Source: Bradyrhizobium jicamae (GTDB taxonomy: Bacteria > Pseudomonadota > Alphaproteobacteria > Rhizobiales > Xanthobacteraceae). Taken from it: a DNA stretch of 64,000 nucleotides. The first letter of the stretch is position 1; each line of letters starts with the position of its first letter. A program made the translations under genes and the position numbers. Location: the NCBI RefSeq assembly GCF_001440395.1, contig NZ_LLXZ01000120.1:138474-202473 (forward strand). Reading direction: 5' to 3'. Of the stretch, positions 1 to 8,552 are shown in pieces. The notes below the pieces were generated by a model that worked only from the letters and a program-made list of their open reading frames with translations, did not search any database and was not told the DNA's origin.

Positions 1-966
1 CACGACGGCGAACATGGCGAGGACATCATCGATGCCCTGGCGCGGTTCGGCGAGGGCCTGCCGGCCAATGTGCTGCCGCTGCGCGTCAACGAAGTGACGC
101 AGATCGGGCCGGAGATCATTGCCTCCGTCTTCGCCTATGGCGGCAGCGCCGCCGCGCTGCTAACGCGCGGAAAACCGCGCCACGACATCACGGCGCTTCG
201 TCGCGCGGTCGAAACATCAGACACCATCATCTCGGCGCTCGGCTTCGGCACTGGCCTGGTCCGCATCGTCGAGACCGACGACCCGGATCAATTGCGCGCC
301 GCGCTGGATGCCGCGCCCCGCGGGGTCGCCACACAAAAGCCGGCCAGCTTCATGCCGCGCGGCGCAAAGCGCGGCGTGCTGGAGACGACGTTTCGCGAGC
401 TTCATCTCGCCGCGCCTGCGCCGGTCGACGTCGTGCCGCTGGCGCCGGGCGCTCCCTTCGGCACCGTGAACCTGAATGTCGACGGATGCACGCTGTGCCA
501 CGCCTGCGTCACCGCCTGCCCGACCGGCGCGCTATCTGATAATCCCGACCGCGCGATGCTGCGCTTCACCGAAAGCCTCTGCGTGCAGTGTGGGCTCTGC
601 CAATCGACTTGCCCCGAGAAGGTCATCACGACAGAGCCGCGTCTCGACTTCCAGGCCTGGAACACGCCGCAGCGCGTGCTGAAGGAGGAAGAGCCGTTCA
701 GCTGCATCGCCTGCGGCAAGCCCTTCGGCACCAAGAGCTCGATCGATCGCGTGCTGGCCAAGCTCGGCAGCGAGCGACACTGGATGTTCCAGGGCGCCAA
801 TGCGAAGCGGCTCGACGTCATCAAGATGTGCGCGGATTGCCGCGTCGAGGCCGTCGTGAACGAAAGCTTCGACCCGCATGCGGTGCCGCAGCGCCCGCCG
901 GTCATGTCAACCGAAGATTATTTGCGCGCGCGCGAAGCAAAGAAGGACGATCCGCTTGGATCGTGA
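1..966 (+). CDS. 4Fe-4S ferredoxin-type protein, 5' end outside the window
   Basis: The frame is open from base 1 without a start, so only the C-terminal 321 residues are present. Two ferredoxin cysteine clusters, CTLCHACVTACP (about residue 163 of the fragment) and CVQCGLCQSTCP (about 194), should bind two [4Fe-4S] clusters; later CIAC (about 235) and CADC (about 278) pairs could hold another metal site. It overlaps the start of the Mrp/NBP35 ATPase. From memory, this pair occurs beside formate dehydrogenase accessory genes in Bradyrhizobium relatives, so an electron-transfer or Fe-S role for a molybdenum formate dehydrogenase is a reasonable inference, but no dehydrogenase gene is visible here. 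Confidence 0.85.
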   Translation, partial: HDGEHGEDIIDALARFGEGLPANVLPLRVNEVTQIGPEIIASVFAYGGSAAALLTRGKPRHDITALRRAVETSDTIISALGFGTGLVRIVETDDPDQLRAALDAAPRGVATQKPASFMPRGAKRGVLETTFRELHLAAPAPVDVVPLAPGAPFGTVNLNVDGCTLCHACVTACPTGALSDNPDRAMLRFTESLCVQCGLCQSTCPEKVITTEPRLDFQAWNTPQRVLKEEEPFSCIACGKPFGTKSSIDRVLAKLGSERHWMFQGANAKRLDVIKMCADCRVEAVVNESFDPHAVPQRPPVMSTEDYLRAREAKKDDPLGS

Positions 967-1825
967 GCAGCCCGTGTCCGCCACCCCGCCAGATCTCAAG
1001 GCCCGCGCGACGTCGAAGGCGGCGGGCATTCCCGGCGTCAAGCACGTCATCGCGGTTGCCTCCGGCAAGGGCGGCGTCGGCAAGTCCACCACCTCCTGCA
1101 ACCTCGCGCTCGGCTTTGCCGCGCTCGGGCTGAAGACCGGCGTTCTCGACGCCGACATCTACGGTCCGTCGCAACAGAAACTGTTCGGCCTGCGCGGCAA
1201 GCCGCGGCAACTCGGGCCCCGCATGCTGGAGCCGTTGGAGCGATTCGGTGTCAAGGTGATGTCGATCGGCTTTCTGGTCGAGGAAGACAACGCCATGATC
1301 TGGCGCGGGCCGATGGTGATCTCGGCGATCACCCAGCTGCTGCGCGAGGTCGCATGGAACGATCTCGACATTCTCGTCGTCGACCTGCCGCCCGGCACCG
1401 GCGATGCGCAGCTCACCATGGCGCAACAGGCGCCTCTCGCCGGCGCGGTCATCGTCTCGACGCCGCAGGATATCGCCCTGATCGACGCGCGGCGTGGCAT
1501 CGCGATGTTTCAGAAGGTGAGCATTCCGATCCTGGGCCTGATCGAAAACATGTCGAGCTTCTGCTGCCCGACCTGCAACCACGTCACGCCGATCTTCGGC
1601 CATGGCGGCGCGCGGACGGAAGCCGAAAGCCGCGGCATTCCCTATCTCGGCGAAATCCCGCTGGATATGCAGATTCGCCAGACCTCCGACGACGGCCGCC
1701 CCATCGTCGCGGTCGAGCCCGACGGCGTCCATGCGAAGCATTATATCGCCATCGCCCGCGACATCTGGACCACCATTGTCACCGGCGCAGCATACCGGCC
1801 GCCGCCGCGCATCGTCATCGAATAG
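956..1825 (+). CDS. Mrp/NBP35-family Fe-S cluster carrier ATPase
   Basis: P-loop ATPase of the Mrp/NBP35/ApbC family, which carries and delivers [4Fe-4S] clusters to apo-proteins in the cytoplasm. A deviant Walker A, SGKGGVGKST, lies near residue 38, followed by LDADIYGPS, the VVDLPPGTGD Walker B region and a C-terminal CPTC pair that bridges the cluster between two subunits. About 289 residues, a shorter form without the N-terminal MIP18/DUF59 domain. I chose the TTG at 956 because AAGGAC lies 8 bases upstream; a GTG at 974 is an alternative with poorer spacing. It overlaps the stop of the 4Fe-4S gene, suggesting translational coupling. Confidence 0.88.
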   Translation: MDREQPVSATPPDLKARATSKAAGIPGVKHVIAVASGKGGVGKSTTSCNLALGFAALGLKTGVLDADIYGPSQQKLFGLRGKPRQLGPRMLEPLERFGVKVMSIGFLVEEDNAMIWRGPMVISAITQLLREVAWNDLDILVVDLPPGTGDAQLTMAQQAPLAGAVIVSTPQDIALIDARRGIAMFQKVSIPILGLIENMSSFCCPTCNHVTPIFGHGGARTEAESRGIPYLGEIPLDMQIRQTSDDGRPIVAVEPDGVHAKHYIAIARDIWTTIVTGAAYRPPPRIVIE

Positions 1826-1838
1826 ACGCGGGCCCGGC

Positions 1839-2060
1839 TCATGGGCTCATGAAGACGGCGTTGATCTGCTCTGCACCACCGACAAGGCCGAGCGCATGCA
1901 ATTCATCCCGATGCAGATCGACAAGGAGGATTGCCAGCACGGCAAAAAGGGCTGCGGCGGCGACCACAAGGAACCGCGAGACGGATGCATCGGTCGCGCC
2001 GCTTTGTACGGCCGTCCGATCCCGGAGCGATGATATGAGAGCCAGCAAGGCATAGAGCAT
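1839..2060 (-). CDS. small single-pass membrane protein, unknown
   Basis: A 73-residue protein I do not recognise. It has one clear hydrophobic segment (FLVVAAAALFAVLAILLV, about residues 30-47) and polar ends, so it is probably a bitopic inner-membrane protein. The main support for it being real is a strong AGGAGAG Shine-Dalgarno sequence 7 bases before the ATG. It is convergent with the Mrp gene, ending 13 bases beyond that gene's stop. No function can be assigned. Confidence 0.5.
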   Translation of the reverse strand: MLYALLALISSLRDRTAVQSGATDASVSRFLVVAAAALFAVLAILLVDLHRDELHALGLVGGAEQINAVFMSP

Positions 2061-2139
2061 TGCGATCTCTCCTCGTCGTGGTCACCGGAGCGTAGAGCGC
2101 GATTCGGCCCATGTCGAGAATGCCCGGGAAGGACATCGT

Positions 2140-2163
2140 GCCACACCTGCGAGCAGGTGTGGC
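2140..2163. repeat. 24-bp near-perfect palindrome
   Basis: GCCACACCTGC and its exact reverse complement are separated by only two bases (GA). It lies downstream of the minus-strand DUF1127 gene and upstream of the small membrane protein gene. No T-run follows on either strand and the loop is too tight for a standard terminator, so a protein-binding site or a processed mRNA hairpin is equally possible. Confidence 0.6.
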
Positions 2164-2210
2164 GAGCGCACGCGTGCATAGCTGGCCTTCCAGGTCAGAT
2201 GCTTACCGAG

Positions 2211-2447
2211 TTAGGAGGAACGAAAGCGGGTCGGATCGATAGATCGGTTTGAGGTGATGTGGTCGATCTCGCCGCGCGTGAGACCAATGTCCGCAAGCTC
2301 GCCGTCGGTAAGGCGACACAATTGCGTTCGCAGCCTCCCGCGTTTGCGCCACTCCTGAAATGTAATCCAATACGCTTCGAGAGGACTGTAGACCTGCCGT
2401 TTGGCGGTTGCTGATCCGAACTCGGTGGTCCCTTGGATCATGCTCAT
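2211..2447 (-). CDS. DUF1127 (YjiS-like) small protein
   Basis: A 78-residue protein whose C-terminal half carries the DUF1127 signature: an aromatic/basic stretch (ITFQEWRKRGRLRTQL, about residues 28-43), then LTDGELADIGLTRGEI. These small arginine-rich proteins are common in rhizobia; characterised members affect phosphate and carbon metabolism or RNA turnover, but this one cannot be placed. It is divergent from the TolB/TPR regulator, sharing a 150-base intergenic region. Low-complexity bias is absent and the family match is clear by eye. Confidence 0.8.
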   Translation of the reverse strand: MSMIQGTTEFGSATAKRQVYSPLEAYWITFQEWRKRGRLRTQLCRLTDGELADIGLTRGEIDHITSNRSIDPTRFRSS

Positions 2448-2597
2448 TGCGGTGTCTCCCGCCTGGATTGTTTTGCCAGGCGAAGTTGCCGCAAAATGCG
2501 CCGGCGCGCTTAACTGGCGGCTTACATTTCCCTTATCGGCAGCTTATTCTTCCTGCTGCTTAAGGGTACTGAGAGGTGAGCCAGAAGGAATGGCCAC

Positions 2598-4172
2598 TTG
2601 CGCTATCTCTTCGAGGATTACACGTTCGACACCGAACGGCGTGAACTGCATCGGGCGGCGGATGCAGTTTCGGTCACACCGCAGGTTTTTGACCTGCTCG
2701 ATTACCTGATCCGGAACAGGGAGCGCGTCGTCAGCAAGGACGACCTTATCAGCGCCGTATGGAAGGGACGTATCGTCTCTGATGCTGCTTTGACAACGCG
2801 ACTGAACGCTGCACGGAATGCAATCGGCGATTCCGGCGAGGGGCAGCGTCTTATCAAGACTTTGCCTCGCAAAGGCTTTCGCTTTGTTGGTACGGTGCAG
2901 GAAGCCCCATTGTGCGCGACTGCGGCAGTCGTTGCCGGGCCAAGCCATCAAATGCCGGGCCGGAATTTGCCGCCTCACCTTTCCATCGTTGTGCTCCCCT
3001 TCGCCAACCTTAGCGGCGAGGCCGAACAAGACTGCTTCGTCGATGGTGTAACTGAGAGCCTCACCACCGACCTGTCGCGCATCGGCGGCTCGTTCGTGAT
3101 CGCCCGCAACAGCGCGTTCTCTTACAAGGGCAAGTCAATAGACGTTCGACAAGTCGGGCGGGACTTGAACATCCGCTATGCTCTCGAAGGCTCCGTACAC
3201 CGTAGCAGCAACCGGCTTCGGGTGAACGTGCAGCTTGTCGATGCCCAAACCGCTACTCACCTGTGGACCGAGCGTTTTGAGAAACCCGTCGCAGATCTTT
3301 TCGATATGCAGGATGAAATCGTATCGAGGCTCGCCAACGCATTAGATGTCCAACTCGTTGTTGCCGAGGCGCGACGCGCGGAACGTTCGCTGAATCCCGA
3401 CGCATTGGACTTAGCCTTTCAAGGTTTTGCCTGCTTGTACAAGGGGCCGACTCCCGAGCATTTAACTCGGGCGCGCGACTTTTTCGAACGTGCCTTGGCA
3501 ATCGACACTCGAAATGTCCGGGCGATCGTCGGCTTAGCAATCGTCGATTTTCGAATGGCGATCACCCTGCGCACCGACAACAAGACGGAGCTCCTTTCAG
3601 CAGCCGCAACAAAGGCGGTCAAAGCACTCTCGCTGGAGCCGGACGATACATTCGCCCACTTGGTCTTGGGTGGCGTCTACATCATGACAAACCGCGCCGC
3701 CGAAGGGATTGCTGAATGCGAGCGCGTATTGGCGATTGATCGCAACGCGGCCTGGGCTCACAGCAGCATTGGTGTGGCCAAAATTCATATGGGGCGCCCC
3801 GCCGAGACCGAAGGTCACGTACTTGAGGCCTTCCGTCTCTCCCCCCGCGATACGCTTGCACACCAGTGGATGGACATTGTAGGAACGGCCAAGATGCATC
3901 TCAGTGCAGACGCCGAAGCCGCCGACTGGTTGCGACGAAGTATCGAGACCAACCGCAACTATCCTGTTGCACATTTTGCGTTGGCCGCTGCCCTGGGTCA
4001 GCTAGGCGCATTGGATGACGCGCAAGCCGCTGCGAAGGCGGGACTTGCGCTTGATCCCGACTTTACTATCCGCCGTTTCCGCGTCGGTTCATCGAGCGAC
4101 GATCCGACATACCTTGCTGGGCGGGCGCGGATCTGTGAGGGTTTGCGTCTGGCCGGCGTGCCGGAGGGCTGA
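2598..4172 (+). CDS. CadC-type winged-helix regulator with TolB-like and TPR domains
   Basis: 524 residues. Residues 1-100 form an OmpR/CadC-type winged helix (ends ...IKTLPRKGFRFVG), so it should bind DNA. Residues about 130-260 resemble the TolB N-terminal/FlgO fold seen in adenylate-cyclase-like regulators (IVVLPFANLSG, YALEGSV, TERFEKPVADLFDMQDEI). The rest is TPR-like helices that probably sense a partner or ligand. No transmembrane segment is evident, unlike CadC itself. The start is a TTG with AGAAGGA 7 bases upstream; the ATG at 2590 is out of frame. The gene looks less GC-rich than its neighbours by eye. Target genes are unknown; the divergent DUF1127 gene is the simplest candidate. 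Confidence 0.85.
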   Translation: MRYLFEDYTFDTERRELHRAADAVSVTPQVFDLLDYLIRNRERVVSKDDLISAVWKGRIVSDAALTTRLNAARNAIGDSGEGQRLIKTLPRKGFRFVGTVQEAPLCATAAVVAGPSHQMPGRNLPPHLSIVVLPFANLSGEAEQDCFVDGVTESLTTDLSRIGGSFVIARNSAFSYKGKSIDVRQVGRDLNIRYALEGSVHRSSNRLRVNVQLVDAQTATHLWTERFEKPVADLFDMQDEIVSRLANALDVQLVVAEARRAERSLNPDALDLAFQGFACLYKGPTPEHLTRARDFFERALAIDTRNVRAIVGLAIVDFRMAITLRTDNKTELLSAAATKAVKALSLEPDDTFAHLVLGGVYIMTNRAAEGIAECERVLAIDRNAAWAHSSIGVAKIHMGRPAETEGHVLEAFRLSPRDTLAHQWMDIVGTAKMHLSADAEAADWLRRSIETNRNYPVAHFALAAALGQLGALDDAQAAAKAGLALDPDFTIRRFRVGSSSDDPTYLAGRARICEGLRLAGVPEG

Positions 4173-4187
4173 CGACGCGATGGGTCA

Positions 4188-5213
4188 CTATCGAGCCTCT
4201 TCGAAACCGCCGAGCGCAGCGGTGAGATTGGCGCCGAGAATATCGGACAGATAGCCGCCCTCCTGAACGAAAACGGTCGGAAGGCCGAGCCGCGCGATCG
4301 CAGCGCCGATGCGCCGGAAACCGGCCGTCGTCACCGCAAGGCCAGCGAGCGGATCATGCTCGGAGGCATCGAGGCCGAGCGCCACCACCAACGCGCCGGG
4401 CGCAAAGGCGCGGATGGTTTTTTCCGCTTCCCCGATCGCCTTGATGTAATCGTCATCGCCGGTGCCCTTCGGCAACGGGATGTTCAGATTGGCGCCGAGG
4501 CCCGGACCCGCGCCGCGCTCATGCGCATATCCCCACACGAAGGGATAGAAGAAGACAGGGTCGGCATGGATCGACACGGTGAGAACGTCTGATCGTTCGT
4601 AGAAGATACCCTGCGTGCCGTTGCCGTGATGGACGTCGACATCGAGGATCGCGACGCGCTCATGCTTGAGCCGAAGCTGCGCCGCCGCCACCGCGCTGTT
4701 GTTGAAGAAACAGAAGCCGCCCGACATGTCGGCATAGGCATGATGGCCCGGCGGCCGGCATAGCGCATACACGGCGTCTTCGCCGTCCATGACGAGTTGC
4801 GCCGCGGTCGTGGCGACATCGGTCGCGGCGCAGGCGGCGGCGTAAGTGCCCTTGCTGATCGGAGCCGCCGTATCCGCCGCGTGCCAGCCGAGGCGGCCGA
4901 CGATATGGGTTGGATAGGTCGCGCCGTAACGAACCGGGTGGATGTTGGCGATCATCTCCGCACCGGAATCGCCGAGCGCGACCCAGGCGTCCCAGGCTTC
5001 CTCCATGAAGCGCAGATATTCCGCGCTGTGCACCCGTGCACGTGGCCCCTGGCCGAACAACGTAGGCTCGACGACCGTGTGCTTGCCGGCCTTCAGCCCT
5101 GCCAACAACCGGTCGGCGCGTTCGGGCTGCTCGGTGGTGCGCTTGATCACGCCGCGCACCAGGAAGAATTGCGGATCGTGGCTGCGATGCAGTTCGGTGT
5201 AGACGGCCTTCAC
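4188..5213 (-). CDS. histone-deacetylase-fold amidohydrolase, acetylpolyamine amidohydrolase-like
   Basis: 341 residues of the arginase/deacetylase zinc hydrolase family. Visible active-site elements are RPPGHHA (catalytic His pair), ILDVDVHHGNGTQ (zinc Asp and His), and GLDASEHDPLAG (second zinc Asp). The length and N-terminal FFLVRG segment resemble bacterial acetylpolyamine amidohydrolases, which remove acetyl groups from acetylputrescine-type compounds; other N-acyl amines are possible. Its ATG overlaps the stop of the GntR gene by four bases, so the two are co-translated. Divergent transport and aminotransferase-type genes suggest it acts in the same amine catabolic pathway. Confidence 0.85.
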   Translation of the reverse strand: MKAVYTELHRSHDPQFFLVRGVIKRTTEQPERADRLLAGLKAGKHTVVEPTLFGQGPRARVHSAEYLRFMEEAWDAWVALGDSGAEMIANIHPVRYGATYPTHIVGRLGWHAADTAAPISKGTYAAACAATDVATTAAQLVMDGEDAVYALCRPPGHHAYADMSGGFCFFNNSAVAAAQLRLKHERVAILDVDVHHGNGTQGIFYERSDVLTVSIHADPVFFYPFVWGYAHERGAGPGLGANLNIPLPKGTGDDDYIKAIGEAEKTIRAFAPGALVVALGLDASEHDPLAGLAVTTAGFRRIGAAIARLGLPTVFVQEGGYLSDILGANLTAALGGFEEAR

Positions 5214-5959
5214 ACGGTTGCTCCGTTGGTTGGAATGAGAATCCCGCTCGGCGGTTCGGCGGCATTGCCGGCCGGCAGCGCAAGCTCCCGCGCCAGCCTG
5301 CCGACTTCGCGCCAGGCGTGACCGATATGGTGGTCGACATGCGCGGTGATGCGCTCGGGATGACCGGCCTCGATCGCGGCCAGCAGCGGCTCGTGCGTCC
5401 GCGCGATCTCATGCGGGTCGTCGTAAAGACGCCCGATCAGGCCGATCACCATGCGCAGTTCTGCCGCGAGATCATCGAACAGCCGCAGCAGGCGGCGGTT
5501 ATCAGCAACTTCAAAGATCAGCCGGTGAAAGCGATAGTCCTCTTCCACCTGCCGCGCCGGATCGTCGAGATCGGCGGTCTTGTGCAGAACGTCGATCTGC
5601 CGCCGCAACGCGTCGCGCGATGCCGTCGTCAGGTTGCGCGCCGCCAGCACGCTGGCGTGCCGTTCGATGCAGAGCCGCAAATCGTAGATCTCGTCGATGT
5701 TCCTGATTTCGAGCTTGCGCACAAAAAAGCCGCGGCGCGGCTTCGCCACCAGCAGACCCTGTTTTTCCAGAAGCCGGGCCGCCTCACGGACCGGCGCGCG
5801 GCTGACGCCCAATTCCCGGGCAATCCCCGCTTCCACCACCTTGGAACCGGGCGGCAGGCGGCCCTGAACGATCGCCTGGGTCAGGATGCGCGCGACCTGG
5901 CCGACCAGATCGCTGTCCGCAACGGCCGGCAATCCAACAGGAAGAGACATAGGTCGCAT
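5210..5959 (-). CDS. GntR-family regulator, FCD subfamily
   Basis: 249 residues: N-terminal winged helix (about 20-85, with ELGVSRAPVREAARLLEKQG as the recognition region) and a C-terminal helical FCD ligand-binding domain with the conserved YRFHRLIFE and HEPLLAAIEAGHPE stretches whose His residues usually bind a metal. It is first gene of a minus-strand pair with the amidohydrolase and divergent from the aldolase/ABC operon, so it probably controls both. The ATG at 5950 is an alternative start; neither start has a strong ribosome binding site. Confidence 0.88.
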   Translation of the reverse strand: MRPMSLPVGLPAVADSDLVGQVARILTQAIVQGRLPPGSKVVEAGIARELGVSRAPVREAARLLEKQGLLVAKPRRGFFVRKLEIRNIDEIYDLRLCIERHASVLAARNLTTASRDALRRQIDVLHKTADLDDPARQVEEDYRFHRLIFEVADNRRLLRLFDDLAAELRMVIGLIGRLYDDPHEIARTHEPLLAAIEAGHPERITAHVDHHIGHAWREVGRLARELALPAGNAAEPPSGILIPTNGATV

Positions 5960-5983
5960 CGGCTAAACCCGCGTCATTTCGTG

Positions 5984-6012
5984 TATAATTTTTAATCGTC
6001 GATTGTCGACAG
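5984..6012 (+). promoter_or_regulatory. candidate promoter and GntR operator of the amine cluster
   Basis: A consensus -10 hexamer TATAAT (5984-5989) is followed by a perfect 8-base palindrome TGTCGACA (6004-6011), itself preceded by a related TCGTCGAT. The palindrome would fall near the transcription start of the plus-strand operon, where a GntR/FCD repressor could block initiation. No good -35 box is visible. Assignment to the adjacent GntR protein is inference. Confidence 0.45.
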
Positions 6013-6078
6013 TTTAGTCTTGCCCTAATGTCATGCCCCACGCAAGCTGAAAACGTTGGAACGTGGACAAAGGCGGAA

Positions 6079-6867
6079 ATGACAAGCGCAGCGCAAAACA
6101 CCGCAACGGCATGGCCTGCGGCTGATGACCAGACCCTCCAGATGCGGATCGACCTCGCGGCGGCCTACCGGCTCATTCACCGGCTCGGTCTGGATGACAG
6201 CATCTACACCCACATCTCGGTGCGACTGCCGGGCCGGAACGACCGCTTCCTGATCAATCCCTATGGGCTGCGTTTCGAGGAAGTCACGGCGTCCAACCTG
6301 GTGACGGTCGATCTCGACGGCAACGTCATCGACGATCCCATGGGGCTCGGCATCAACCCGGCCGGTTTCACCATTCACAGCGCCGTCCATGCCGCGCGGC
6401 ATGACGCGATCTGCGTCCTGCACACGCATACGGTGGCCGGCATTGCCGTTGCCTGCCAGAAGCAGGGGCTGTTGCCGCTCAATCAATGGTCGCTGCAGTT
6501 CACCGGCTGCCTCGCCTATCACGACTACGAAGGCATTGCGCTCGATCTTGATGAGCGCGAACGCCTCGTCGCCGATCTCGGCGACAAGTTCGTGATGGTC
6601 TTGCGCAATCACGGCATGCTGACCTGCGGACGTTCCGTCGCCGAAGCGTTCAAGCTGATGCACAATCTGGAACGCTCCTGCCGCGCACAGCTCGCCGTGC
6701 AATCGTCGGGCGCCGAGTTCATTCCGCTTTCCGACGCCGTCGCCCGCAAGACGGCCGGCCAGTACGCGACCTTCTACGACGCGATCGAGCTCAACGGCGT
6801 GCCTGACAGCGAGTGGGCCGCCTTCAAGCGGATGCTCGAGCGCACCGATCCCGACTTTGCGAAGTGA
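6079..6867 (+). CDS. class II aldolase/adducin-family protein
   Basis: About 262 residues of the fuculose-phosphate-aldolase/adducin fold, a zinc enzyme class that splits or epimerises phosphosugars or acts on related hydroxy-carbonyls. Zinc ligands are seen in HTHTVAG and in NHGMLTCG; IHSAVHAARHD supplies the usual upstream histidine. ATG 6079 follows AAAGGCGG; an in-frame ATG at 6028 would add 17 residues. It is the first gene of the plus-strand operon with the ABC importer. The substrate cannot be read from sequence; many plant-associated bacteria place such genes beside transporters for amine or opine-like compounds. Confidence 0.85.
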   Translation: MTSAAQNTATAWPAADDQTLQMRIDLAAAYRLIHRLGLDDSIYTHISVRLPGRNDRFLINPYGLRFEEVTASNLVTVDLDGNVIDDPMGLGINPAGFTIHSAVHAARHDAICVLHTHTVAGIAVACQKQGLLPLNQWSLQFTGCLAYHDYEGIALDLDERERLVADLGDKFVMVLRNHGMLTCGRSVAEAFKLMHNLERSCRAQLAVQSSGAEFIPLSDAVARKTAGQYATFYDAIELNGVPDSEWAAFKRMLERTDPDFAK

Positions 6868-6926
6868 CAAGCGCGCCCTCGACGATCTGAGAACGCGAAG
6901 CCCATTTTCTTTAAACGAGGTATGGA

Positions 6927-8480
6927 ATGTCCAAGCGTAAGATTTTGATGAGCGTCGCCACGATGTGCATGCTGAGCACCGCGGCAATGGCCCAGGGGCC
7001 GAAAGCAGGCGGCGTCGTCAACGCCGTGATTCAGCCGGAGCCGCCGGGCCTGATGATGGGTCTGGTCCAGAACGGCCCGACGCAGATGATCGCCGGCAAC
7101 ATCTATGAAGGCCTGCTGCGCTACAGCCCCAAACTGGATCCCCTGCCCGGCCTTGCCGAGAGCTGGTCGGTCAGCGAGGACGGCAAGGTCTACACGTTCA
7201 AGCTGGTGAAGGGCGTGACCTGGCATGACGGCAAGCCGTTCACGTCCGCGGACGTCCTGTTCTCGATCGATTTTTTGAAACAGACGCATGCGCGCGCCCG
7301 CGGCAATCTGGTTCAGCTCGACAAGGTGGAAGCGCCGGACGAATCCACCGTCGTCTTCACGCTGAAGCAGCCGTTCGGCCCGTTCATCGGCATCTTCGAG
7401 GTCGGCTCGCTGCCGATGATCCCGAAGCACCTCTATGAAGGCACCGATTTCAAGACCAATCCGGCCAACAACACGCCCATCGGCACCGGCCCCTTCATGT
7501 TCAAGGAATGGCAGAAGGGCTCGTTCATCCGCCTCGTCAAGAATCCGAACTACCACGTCAAGGGCAAGCCGAACCTCGACGAGATCTACTGGCACGTCAT
7601 TCCGGACGCTGCCGCGCGCTCGGTCGCCTACGAGACCGGCAAGGTCGACGTGCTGCCGGGCGGCTCGGTGGAAAATTTCGACGTGCCGCGCCTGAGCAAG
7701 CTGAAGAACACCTGTGTCACCGGCGCAGGCTGGGAATTCTTCAGTCCGCATTCCTGGCTCTGGCTCAACAACCGCTCGGGTCCCACCGCGAACAAGAAAT
7801 TCCGCCAGGCGCTGATGTTTGCGATCGATCGCAACATGGCCAAGGACGTGGTCTGGAACGGCCTCGGCAAGGTCGCCACCGGCCCGTCCGGCTCGACGAT
7901 CAGGTACTACACTGGCGCGATGCCGAAATATGATTACGACCCGGCCAAGGCCAAGGCGCTGCTGAAGGAGGCCGGCTACAAGGGCGAGAAAGTCCGCATG
8001 CTGCCTTTGCCCTATGGCGAGACGTGGCAGCGCTGGGCCGAGATGGTTCGCCAGAACCTGCAGGACGTCGGCATCAATGTCGACATGGTCGCGACCGACG
8101 TTCCCGGCTGGAACCAGAAGGTTTCGGAGTGGGACTACGACATCGCCTTCACCTATCTCTATCAGTACGGCGATCCCGCGCTCGGCGTCGGCCGCAATTA
8201 TGTCTCCAGCCAGATCGCCAAGGGCTCTCCCTTCAACAACGTCGAAGGCTATTCGAATCCCGAGATCGACAAGCTGTTCGCCGACGGCGCGGTCGCCTTC
8301 CCTGATGCGGCGCGTGAGGAAATCTATGCCAAGGCGCAGAAGATCCTGGTCGAGGACGTGCCTGTCGCGTGGATGCTCGAACTGCAATTCCCGACCATCA
8401 CCCGCTGCAACGTCAAGAACCTGATCACGACCGGCATCGGCGTGAATGACGGTTTCCGTGACGCCTGGATCGAGAAGTAA
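6927..8480 (+). CDS. ABC transporter substrate-binding protein, peptide/opine family 5
   Basis: 517 residues with a cleavable signal peptide (hydrophobic stretch to AMAQ, about residues 8-23). The SBP family 5 fold is recognisable from IYEGLLRYSP, LAESWSVSEDGKVYTFKL, GVTWHDGKPFTSADV and the central RQALMFAIDRN. It captures the ligand in the periplasm and delivers it to the two permeases that follow. ATG 6927 has ACGAGG 6 bases upstream. A stem-loop follows immediately, which often keeps the binding-protein mRNA more abundant than that of the membrane genes. Family members bind di/oligopeptides, opines, nickel or sugars, so the ligand stays open. Confidence 0.92.
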   Translation: MSKRKILMSVATMCMLSTAAMAQGPKAGGVVNAVIQPEPPGLMMGLVQNGPTQMIAGNIYEGLLRYSPKLDPLPGLAESWSVSEDGKVYTFKLVKGVTWHDGKPFTSADVLFSIDFLKQTHARARGNLVQLDKVEAPDESTVVFTLKQPFGPFIGIFEVGSLPMIPKHLYEGTDFKTNPANNTPIGTGPFMFKEWQKGSFIRLVKNPNYHVKGKPNLDEIYWHVIPDAAARSVAYETGKVDVLPGGSVENFDVPRLSKLKNTCVTGAGWEFFSPHSWLWLNNRSGPTANKKFRQALMFAIDRNMAKDVVWNGLGKVATGPSGSTIRYYTGAMPKYDYDPAKAKALLKEAGYKGEKVRMLPLPYGETWQRWAEMVRQNLQDVGINVDMVATDVPGWNQKVSEWDYDIAFTYLYQYGDPALGVGRNYVSSQIAKGSPFNNVEGYSNPEIDKLFADGAVAFPDAAREEIYAKAQKILVEDVPVAWMLELQFPTITRCNVKNLITTGIGVNDGFRDAWIEK

Positions 8481-8493
8481 TCCTTCGCTCACT

Positions 8494-8520
8494 GGGCGTC
8501 AGGCCGCACGTCTGACGCCC
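8494..8520 (+). terminator. intra-operon stem-loop (attenuator or mRNA stabiliser)
   Basis: GGGCGTCAG and its exact complement CTGACGCCC flank a 9-base loop between the binding-protein gene and the first permease gene. There is no T-run, so full termination is unlikely; protection of the upstream mRNA or partial attenuation fits the position. Confidence 0.55.
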
Positions 8521-8552
8521 GAATATCGCGCCTCCAACGCCATCGACAGCTC

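Noticed and set aside
6774..8492. 572-codon open frame on the minus strand
   Set aside because: It is antisense to the binding-protein gene, whose family motifs and signal peptide are clear; its product is Arg/Asp/His-rich with no recognisable domain, as expected for the complement of GC-rich coding DNA.
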